Shown piece after piece: positions 1-5,052 of a DNA stretch of 12,690 bases. Origin of the DNA: an uncultured Christensenella sp. (lineage in GTDB: Bacteria > Bacillota > Clostridia > Christensenellales > Borkfalkiaceae). The translations under genes and the position numbers were made by a program. Under the pieces are notes generated by a model. The model saw only the letters and a list, made by a program, of their open reading frames with translations. It had not been told where the DNA came from and searched no databases. Location: positions 1 to 12,690 of the forward strand of contig CAJTLF010000026.1 in assembly GCA_910577555.1 (NCBI GenBank), read 5' to 3'. Numbering within the stretch: position 1 is the first letter of the stretch; each line of letters begins with the position of its first letter.

Positions 1-22
1 AATAGGTCGAGGGCTTGATCTC
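1..22 (+). rRNA. 23S rRNA, 3' end only (partial)
   Basis: The first bases (AATAGGTCGAGGGCTTGA) match the conserved extreme 3' end of Bacillota 23S rRNA, where GGTCGAGGGCTTGA precedes the terminus. Only the tail lies in the window. A 6-bp hairpin with a GAAA tetraloop (19-34) straddles the presumed mature end, so the exact last base is uncertain. The 5S gene follows on the same strand, as expected for an rRNA operon, and the spacer to it (about 23-211, AT-rich) holds no tRNA that I can see. Confidence 0.85.
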
Positions 23-211
23 AAGAAATTGAGAATAAAGAACAGATAAATTTACGAATTCAAAACAGATTAGCTACATTTTTAACGAGCAACTCTATCC
101 TTTGAATTACCTTTGTTTTGCTTACTTAAATCTTTTCTTAGATTTCCTTTTCTATGTAGTTGTCAACCTTCATTAAATGTATATTATCGGCTTTAGCCGT
201 TATATAACCAT

Positions 212-325
212 TCCGGTGACGATAGCAACGAGGACCCACCTGTTCCCATACCGAACACAGCAGTTAAGCTCGTTTACGCCAGAAGTACTTGGGTTTTAAC
301 CCCGGGAGATAAGGTAGTTGCCGGA
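212..325 (+). rRNA. 5S ribosomal RNA
   Basis: The gene is about 114 nt long. It has the conserved core CCCATACCGAACACAG followed by AGTTAAGCTC, and its 5' (TCCGGTGAC) and 3' (GTTGCCGGA) ends pair to form helix I. The ends were set from that pairing, so they may be off by one or two bases. It is the last gene of the rRNA operon, with a strong terminator starting ten bases downstream. A small hairpin just before the gene (188-199, CGGC-TTTA-GCCG) may belong to precursor processing. Confidence 0.96.
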
Positions 326-334
326 TTTCATTTT

Positions 335-368
335 AAAAAGAGTAACCACTAAGGTTACTCTTTTTTTC
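335..368 (+). terminator. Intrinsic terminator of the rRNA operon
   Basis: A 13-bp perfect stem (335-347 with 353-365) encloses a 5-nt loop and runs into a T tract (361-367). It lies directly after 5S and separates rRNA transcription from the next gene, whose promoter starts ten bases later. Confidence 0.93.
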
Positions 369-377
369 TTTAAATAC

Positions 378-413
378 TTGCTCAAAATTTATTATAGTGT
401 TATAATTACGGTA
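378..413 (+). promoter_or_regulatory. Promoter of the DUF89 gene; predicts a leaderless mRNA
   Basis: The -35 box is TTGCTC (378-383) and the -10 box is a perfect TATAAT (401-406), separated by 17 bp. TG at 398-399 gives an extended -10. The usual start site seven bases after the -10 box is position 413, the A of the ATG. No Shine-Dalgarno sequence lies between the -10 box and the ATG. The start site is inferred from spacing only. Confidence 0.7.
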
Positions 414-1279
414 TGTTGCTTGACGAAGAGTGTAAGGGCTGTCTGTATAATAGTCAGCTTAAAAAAGTCGCAAAAGAGCAGGGCGAAGACGAAAAATTCG
501 AAAAGTTCAAGCTCGGTGTAAAAGCTCTCTGCAATAACCCGCCCGCAACCTATTGCGCGCCGCTGTTAATGCGCGATATCGATAGATTTCACCGCAAAAT
601 CTACGGTCACAGCATAGATTATTCCCGCGAAAAACGCCTTTTCAACGGTAAACTTCTTGAAATGGAGCATACGCTTTTTGCGGAAATAACGTCGTCGCCA
701 AACCCCGTTCTTGCGGCTATGCAGTACGCAATGGCGGCAAATTATATAGACTTCGCCCGCATTTCCGACCTTGACGAAAGCGCGATAACCGTCGTAATGC
801 GGGCGGCGTTACGCGCAAACCCGTCTGAAAGGGCAATGCTGTCGCTTATCGGCGACCTTAAAGCGGCAAAAACTCTGTGCTATCTGCACGATAATTGCGG
901 GGAAATAGTACTCGATAAATTACTTATCCGCACGATAAAACGGCTTTATCCGCAGATAAAAGTAACTTCCGTTGTTCGCGGCAGTCCGATTATCAACGAC
1001 GTAACCGTAACCGACGCGGCGGAAGTCGGTCTTTACGACTACGCCGAAGTAATCGATAACGGCGCGGATATCCCCGGAACTTACCTTAAAGAAATCAATC
1101 CGCAAACGAAAACGCATCTGGAAAGCGACGATATAGTAATCGCCAAGGGTCTCGGAAATCTCGAAACTCTGTACGGCGAAGGCTATTCCGTTTACTATTC
1201 GTTCTGTTGCAAATGTAACCATATAGCCGAGCGTTTCGGCGCGGAATACGGGTCGGCGGTACTCGTAAAGGAAAACTGA
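413..1279 (+). CDS. DUF89 / ARMT1-like metal-dependent phosphatase
   Basis: This 288-residue protein resembles the DUF89 damage-control phosphatase family, soluble metal-dependent enzymes thought to dephosphorylate damaged or harmful phosphometabolites. The visible family features are an N-terminal CxxC pair (C7, C10), the AANYIDF segment (109-114 region), the metal-site region DNCGEIVLDKLL (160-171), VVRGSPIINDVT (187-198), and SDDIVIAKGLGNLETL (about 238-253). A C-terminal CCKCNHIAERFG follows (265-276). Length and N-terminus fit the stand-alone bacterial members, which supports the ATG at 413 even though it has no ribosome binding site. A 68-residue gene follows after one base and is probably translationally coupled. 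The substrate cannot be deduced from sequence. Confidence 0.85.
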   Translation: MLLDEECKGCLYNSQLKKVAKEQGEDEKFEKFKLGVKALCNNPPATYCAPLLMRDIDRFHRKIYGHSIDYSREKRLFNGKLLEMEHTLFAEITSSPNPVLAAMQYAMAANYIDFARISDLDESAITVVMRAALRANPSERAMLSLIGDLKAAKTLCYLHDNCGEIVLDKLLIRTIKRLYPQIKVTSVVRGSPIINDVTVTDAAEVGLYDYAEVIDNGADIPGTYLKEINPQTKTHLESDDIVIAKGLGNLETLYGEGYSVYYSFCCKCNHIAERFGAEYGSAVLVKEN

Positions 1280-1280
1280 A

Positions 1281-1487
1281 ATGAAAGCATCGAGTTGGGA
1301 TTTAATGAAACTTGCACAGGCGTTCGACGGAGAGTTCTGCCTTTCCGACTTCTCGCCCGAAGAAATAGACGAGCTGTTGGGCTTAATCGACGACGAAATG
1401 ACGCCCGAGCAAATCCGCGAAAGATACTTCGAGTATTACGACGACGTAAAAGACAGGGTACTCGAAAAACATAAATGGAGTGACTGA
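1281..1487 (+). CDS. Small acidic protein of unknown function
   Basis: This 68-residue protein begins one base after the stop of the DUF89 gene (TGA-A-ATG), with a weak AAAGGA ribosome site inside the end of that gene, so translation is likely coupled. I do not recognise a family. It is strongly acidic in the middle (SPEEIDELLGLIDDE), ends in a helix-prone DVKDRVLEKHKW segment, and has no signal peptide or membrane segment. Composition, codon use and tight coupling argue for a real gene. A role as partner or regulator of the phosphatase is only a guess from position. Confidence 0.65.
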   Translation: MKASSWDLMKLAQAFDGEFCLSDFSPEEIDELLGLIDDEMTPEQIRERYFEYYDDVKDRVLEKHKWSD

Positions 1488-1544
1488 CGGCGAAAAATAA
1501 CGCCCGTTCAGCAACCGTTCACGCATAAAAAAGGAAAAAATACA

Positions 1545-1958
1545 ATGGATAAAGCACAAATTTTTCAATTTATATCCGAGCAAAAAACGGCATTTATCGG
1601 TTCAATCAACGAGCAAGGTTATCCCGTAATAAGGGCAATGCTCGCGCCGCGCAAAATTGTCGGAAATGAAATTTATTTCTCCACGAACACTTCATCGAAT
1701 AAAATAAAACAGTATTTGGCGAACGATAAGGCTTGCGTCTATTTTTATAAGCGTGGCAGGTTCAAGTATAAGGGCGTTTCTATTATCGGCGAAATGAAGG
1801 TTTGCACCGACCGGGCGACGAAAGACGAAATCTGGCGTTTTGGGGATAAACTTTTCTATAAACAGGGCGTAACCGACCCCGATTATTGCGTATTAAAATT
1901 CAAGGGTATAACAGCCGAATATTATTGCGATTTCAAAATAGAAAAGTTAGAGTTGTAA
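1545..1958 (+). CDS. Pyridoxamine 5'-phosphate oxidase-fold flavoprotein
   Basis: This 137-residue protein belongs to the split-barrel FMN-binding superfamily that contains pyridoxamine-phosphate oxidases and general stress protein 26-like proteins. The pattern is typical: an N-terminal helix, then a first strand with FIGSINEQGYPVIRAM (17-32), EIYFSTNTSSNKIKQYLAND (42-61) and KACVYFYKR (62-70), then GVSIIGEMKV (77-86) and a short C-terminal strand. Such small proteins usually bind FMN or F420/heme and act as oxidoreductases; the substrate is unknown. The start is fixed by AAGGA at 1531-1535, nine bases ahead of the ATG. It lies 57 nt after the 68-residue gene and is probably in the same transcript, since I see no separate promoter. 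It is followed by a terminator. Confidence 0.88.
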   Translation: MDKAQIFQFISEQKTAFIGSINEQGYPVIRAMLAPRKIVGNEIYFSTNTSSNKIKQYLANDKACVYFYKRGRFKYKGVSIIGEMKVCTDRATKDEIWRFGDKLFYKQGVTDPDYCVLKFKGITAEYYCDFKIEKLEL

Positions 1959-2002
1959 TCTCAATTCGCCGTCACAACTTATTAAGAAAGTTCACGCACA
2001 AA

Positions 2003-2029
2003 AAAAGCACCCTTTAAAAGGGTGCTTTT
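2003..2029. terminator. Bidirectional intrinsic terminator between convergent genes
   Basis: The stem pairs AAAAGCACCC (2003-2012) with GGGTGCTTTT (2020-2029), and TTT/AAA can extend it inward. T residues follow on the plus strand and a T run follows on the minus strand (complement of 2001-2006). It serves the flavoprotein gene (plus) and the DeoR-family gene ending at 2040 (minus). Confidence 0.92.
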
Positions 2030-2039
2030 GATTTTATAT

Positions 2040-2798
2040 TTACATAACCACGATATTGTTCTGCTCGAACAAATCTTTCATTTCCTTGGGGAAGTGGTCG
2101 TCGGTAATCAACACGTCAATGTCGTCCAGCCTTGCAAAGGTATAGGGGTTGATTTTTCCTATTTTGGAGCTGTCAAGCATCATATAAACCTGACGCGCCT
2201 TCTTGAAAACGTCGCGCAACAGGTCGCTCTCTATCTGCGAATTGCACGAGAAACCCTGTTCGGGCGTAAAAGCGGTAGCGGAAACGATTGCAATCTCAAA
2301 GTTTGTAGCGTCGAAATAAGCTCTCGCCGCGGGCGAAGAAGTGGAAAGGTTATCCTTCATAAGCTGTCCGCCGACCACGGTAATATTCACGTGCTTTTTC
2401 TGCGCAAGCTCCATTGCAACGGCAATACCGTTGGTAAAGATATGGCAGTTAAGGTCGGACATCTCCTTTGCAAGATACATCGCCGTCGTGCCGCCGTCAA
2501 GGAACACGCAGCTGCCTTCGTCGATAAGCGCGGAAGCCTTCTGCGCGATAACGATTTTCGCGTCGGTGTTCATCGTGGTTTTTTTCGTGTACGCTTCGCC
2601 CGAAACCTTCTGCACTTCCTTAACGGACATTGCGCCGCCGCGTATGCGGATAATGCGTCCGTCTTCTTCAAGCTGGAAAAGGTCGCGCCTTAAAGTCATC
2701 TGCGACACGTTGGGGAACACTTCTTCCAGCTGTTCCAGCGTCATTTTGCCGCGTTTGTCAAGTATTTCGGCAATGTCTTCGATTCTTTCCCGTTTCAT
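2040..2798 (-). CDS. DeoR-family transcriptional regulator
   Basis: This 252-residue protein has the standard DeoR layout. An N-terminal winged helix-turn-helix (about 3-57) carries the recognition segment VSQMTLRRDLFQLEEDG and the wing IRIRGGA. A C-terminal sensor domain follows with FLDGGTT (99-105), FTNGIAVAMELA (121-132), VVGGQL (141-146) and DSSKIGK (209-215). Family members usually repress sugar-phosphate genes and bind phosphorylated sugars. Two usual sensor motifs look changed: SATAF (173-177) replaces the common SASGI-type segment, and ESDLLRDV (190-197) replaces the usual EA.vK-type helix, so the ligand may differ. The ribosome site GGAG precedes the ATG on the minus strand. No sugar transport or kinase gene is adjacent; the divergent neighbour is cysE. 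Confidence 0.93.
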   Translation of the reverse strand: MKRERIEDIAEILDKRGKMTLEQLEEVFPNVSQMTLRRDLFQLEEDGRIIRIRGGAMSVKEVQKVSGEAYTKKTTMNTDAKIVIAQKASALIDEGSCVFLDGGTTAMYLAKEMSDLNCHIFTNGIAVAMELAQKKHVNITVVGGQLMKDNLSTSSPAARAYFDATNFEIAIVSATAFTPEQGFSCNSQIESDLLRDVFKKARQVYMMLDSSKIGKINPYTFARLDDIDVLITDDHFPKEMKDLFEQNNIVVM

Positions 2799-2883
2799 AG
2801 TGAATTCTCCGTTAAATAGTTATGAATATTATGTGAATTATTTTAATAACGATTAATATTTTGTGTTAATTTCAAAGTTTATT

Positions 2884-2919
2884 TTTTAATATTGTAATAT
2901 AATCACATTAAATAGTCAA
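2884..2919 (-). promoter_or_regulatory. Promoter of the DeoR-family gene
   Basis: Read on the minus strand, TTGACT (2919 to 2914) and TACAAT (2896 to 2891) are separated by exactly 17 bp, each matching the sigma-A consensus at 5 of 6 positions. The predicted start near 2884 leaves a leader of about 86 nt. Its -35 box overlaps the left arm of the inverted repeat at 2917-2928, which suits autoregulation. Confidence 0.75.
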
Positions 2920-2994
2920 GTCTTTTAACATTTTTTGTTAAAAATAATTTTGCGTGTTAGTTATTTACACCGCTAAACGAGTTTAAAAGACTTG
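2917..2994. repeat. 12-bp perfect inverted repeat at both divergent promoters
   Basis: CAAGTCTTTTAA (2917-2928) and TTAAAAGACTTG (2983-2994) are perfect reverse complements, 54 bp apart. Read in the direction of each promoter, both give TTAAAAGACTTG ending in the first three bases of the -35 box. The spacing to both -35 and -10 boxes is identical, so this is probably a shared operator or activator site. A second palindrome lies between the arms, TTTTAACA (2923-2930) and TGTTAAAA (2936-2943) around five T residues, partly overlapping the left arm. Confidence 0.8.
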
Positions 2995-3027
2995 CGTTTG
3001 AGCAAAAATGAGTATATAATCATAGTA
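2992..3027 (+). promoter_or_regulatory. Promoter of the cysE operon
   Basis: TTGCGT (2992-2997) and a perfect TATAAT (3015-3020) are separated by 17 bp, so the predicted start is near 3027. The -35 box overlaps the right arm of the inverted repeat (2983-2994). The leader of about 45 nt shows no T-box or riboswitch motif, unlike the T-box control known for the B. subtilis cysE-cysS region. Confidence 0.75.
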
Positions 3028-3071
3028 ACTGCAGTAATTCCTTTCTCATATTATATATGGGTGGCGGAATT

Positions 3072-3599
3072 ATGTTTTTCAAGAATTTACGCAAGGACTT
3101 GGCGGCGGCACAGGCGAGCGACCCTGCGGCGCGCGGCAAGCTTTATATATTACTGACCTATTCGGGCGTTCACGCTCTCAGCTGGCACAGGCTCGCGCAC
3201 GGACTTTACAAAATAAAATTAAGATTTCCCGCCGCGGTAGTGGCGCATATTTCGCGGTTTTTTACGGGTATAGAAATCCATCCCGCCGCCAAAATCGCCG
3301 CGGGCGTGTTCATAGACCACGGCTCCGGCGTGGTAATCGGCGAAACGGCGTCCGTTGGCGAAGGTACTGTAATTTATCAGGGCGCGACGCTTGGCGGAAC
3401 GGGCAAGCAGAGCGGCAAGCGCCACCCCGCCGTGGGCAGGAATTGCGTAATATCGGCGGGTGCAAAGGTTCTCGGCAATATCACCGTGGGCGACTACGCA
3501 AAGGTAGGGGCTAACGCCGTAGTGCTCTGCGACGTGCCGCCGTACGCTACGGCAGTCGGCGTTCCCGCAAGAATAATCATCCGCGACCCGCCCGAATAA
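3072..3599 (+). CDS. cysE: Serine O-acetyltransferase (short form)
   Basis: The enzyme transfers acetyl from acetyl-CoA to L-serine, giving O-acetylserine, the precursor of cysteine. The 175-residue protein has a short N-terminal helical part with DPAARGKLYILLTYSGVHAL (17-36), then a left-handed beta-helix with hexapeptide repeats. The diagnostic motifs are GIEIHPAAKI (66-75), IDHGSGVVIGE (81-91) with D82 and H83, and GATLGGTGK...GKRHP (104-119). It is shorter than the E. coli enzyme (about 270 residues), lacking most of the N-terminal helical domain, which is common in Bacillota. An earlier in-frame ATG at 3057 would add five residues (MGGGI); I prefer 3072 because MFFKNLRKDL fits family N-termini and the GGGTGGCGGA run then serves as its ribosome site. 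It is followed 53 nt later by cysS. Confidence 0.92.
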   Translation: MFFKNLRKDLAAAQASDPAARGKLYILLTYSGVHALSWHRLAHGLYKIKLRFPAAVVAHISRFFTGIEIHPAAKIAAGVFIDHGSGVVIGETASVGEGTVIYQGATLGGTGKQSGKRHPAVGRNCVISAGAKVLGNITVGDYAKVGANAVVLCDVPPYATAVGVPARIIIRDPPE

Positions 3600-3652
3600 A
3601 AACGTTGCCGTCGCGTTTCCCAAAACCAAATTACGGTATAATCAGGAGCTTT

Positions 3653-5044
3653 ATGAGAATTTACAACACTCTCACACGCAGGAAAGAAGAATTTGTCCCC
3701 ATTGAAAAGGACGGGGTAAAAATGTACGCCTGCGGAATAACCGTTTCGGGCGAAGCCCACGTGGGGCACGGCTATCAGGCGCTTATCTACGATATTATGC
3801 GCAAATATCTCGAAAAAAAGGGATACAAGGTAACTTACGCCCGCAACTATACCGACGTAGACGATAAAATTATCGCCAAGTCAAAAGAAACGGGAATACC
3901 CGCCGACGTTTACGCGCGGGATATGATTGAAAAAATAGACGCGATTATGCGCGAAATGGACGTGGACGAGCCGACCTTATGGCTCAAAGCCACCGAAAAT
4001 ATCGGCAACATAATAAGCTTTATCCAAAAGCTCGTCGAAAACGGCAACGCCTACGCCGCGCCAAACGGCGACGTATACTTTTCGGTAGCCAGCTTCAAGC
4101 GTTACGGCTGTCTTTCAAACCGTTCGGTTGAAGATATGCTCGACGGCGTGCGCGTGGAAAACAACGCGGACAAGCGCGACCCCGCAGACTTCGCTCTCTG
4201 GAAATCCGCCAAGGCGGGCGAAATTTCGTGGGATTCCCCGTGGGGCAAGGGCAGACCGGGCTGGCACATAGAGTGTTCGGCAATGAATATGGCGGCGTTC
4301 GGCGAGCAGATAGATATCCACGGCGGCGGGCGCGACCTTATCTTTCCCCACCACGAAAACGAAATCGCGCAGACGGAAAGCCTTACGGGCAAAAAATTCG
4401 CCAACTTCTGGACGCACAACGGACTGATTAAGGTAAACGGTCAGAAGATGTCCAAAAGTCTGGGCAACAGCCTTCTCTTGGAAGACCTGCTCAAAAAATA
4501 CACCAACGAAGCAATCAAATTCGCGCTGTTGCAAAACAATTACCGCAACGATTTGAATATAACGGACGACCTTTTCCCCGAATCCGAACGGCATCTCACC
4601 GAGTTCTACACGGTAATAAAGTCGGTGGAAGACAAGTTCGGCAAGGGCGGCAAAGGCAATCCTGAAATAGATAAAAAGTTCAACGAAGATATGGACGAAG
4701 ACTTCAACACCGCGCTCGCCCTGTCTGAATTATACGGGCTTTTCAAGTCCGTTTCACAAAAGCTTGCAAAGGGAGACGAGAGCGCGGCGGACGACGTGGC
4801 GCAGATAAGAAAGACCTATTCTCTTTTGGGGCTTTTCAAAAAGGACGCGGGGCAGTACCTTGCTGAAGTCGCGGCTAAAAACCCCGTAACAGTGCCCGAT
4901 TCGGTAAAGGAGCTTGCCGAAAAGCGTTGGCAGGCAAAGCTTGCGCGCGATTGGGCGGCGGCAGATAAGCTCCGCGCCGAAATAGACGCGCTGGGCTATA
5001 CCGTAAAGGACACCAAAGAAAACTATACCATATTAAAAAAGTAA
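3653..5044 (+). CDS. cysS: Cysteinyl-tRNA synthetase
   Basis: This cytoplasmic class I synthetase charges tRNA-Cys with cysteine. The 463-residue length is close to E. coli CysRS. Residues 24-39 hold MYACGITVSGEAHVGH, a variant of the usual CGPTVYD..HIGH. The zinc ligands appear intact by position: C27, C208 (WHIEC), H233 and E237 (FPHHENE). KMSKS lies at 265-269, and the C-terminal DALR-type helical domain is complete, with RWQAKLARDWAAADKLR near 425-441. The start at 3653 gives MRIYNTLTRRKEEF, a typical N-terminus, with AGGAG at 3644-3648; a TTG at 3605 would add an unlikely 16-residue extension. It follows cysE and precedes alaS by 8 nt. A TATAAT at 3637-3642 has no matching -35 box. Confidence 0.96.
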   Translation: MRIYNTLTRRKEEFVPIEKDGVKMYACGITVSGEAHVGHGYQALIYDIMRKYLEKKGYKVTYARNYTDVDDKIIAKSKETGIPADVYARDMIEKIDAIMREMDVDEPTLWLKATENIGNIISFIQKLVENGNAYAAPNGDVYFSVASFKRYGCLSNRSVEDMLDGVRVENNADKRDPADFALWKSAKAGEISWDSPWGKGRPGWHIECSAMNMAAFGEQIDIHGGGRDLIFPHHENEIAQTESLTGKKFANFWTHNGLIKVNGQKMSKSLGNSLLLEDLLKKYTNEAIKFALLQNNYRNDLNITDDLFPESERHLTEFYTVIKSVEDKFGKGGKGNPEIDKKFNEDMDEDFNTALALSELYGLFKSVSQKLAKGDESAADDVAQIRKTYSLLGLFKKDAGQYLAEVAAKNPVTVPDSVKELAEKRWQAKLARDWAAADKLRAEIDALGYTVKDTKENYTILKK

Positions 5045-5052
5045 GGCGAAAT

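Noticed and set aside
23..211. tRNA gene in the 23S-5S spacer
   Set aside because: No cloverleaf or T-arm GGTTC-type motif was found; the spacer is AT-rich with only small hairpins.
318..521. 67-codon plus-strand frame running from 5S through the terminator into the DUF89 gene
   Set aside because: It begins inside the 5S gene, crosses the rRNA terminator and overlaps the DUF89 gene in another frame; no protein character.
2022..2693. Long plus-strand open frame opposite the DeoR-family gene (223 codons)
   Set aside because: It lies entirely antisense to a clear protein family member, shows no recognisable motif, and its start lies within the terminator hairpin.
2917..2994. RNA switch formed by alternative pairing of the 12-bp arms and the inner palindrome
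   Set aside because: The predicted transcripts start at about 2884 (minus) and 3027 (plus), so this region is not transcribed from either promoter; a DNA-binding role fits better.
3637..3642. Perfect TATAAT just upstream of cysS as an internal promoter
   Set aside because: No acceptable -35 box lies 16-19 bp upstream (TTGCCG is 26 bp away), and its start site would fall beyond the cysS ribosome site.
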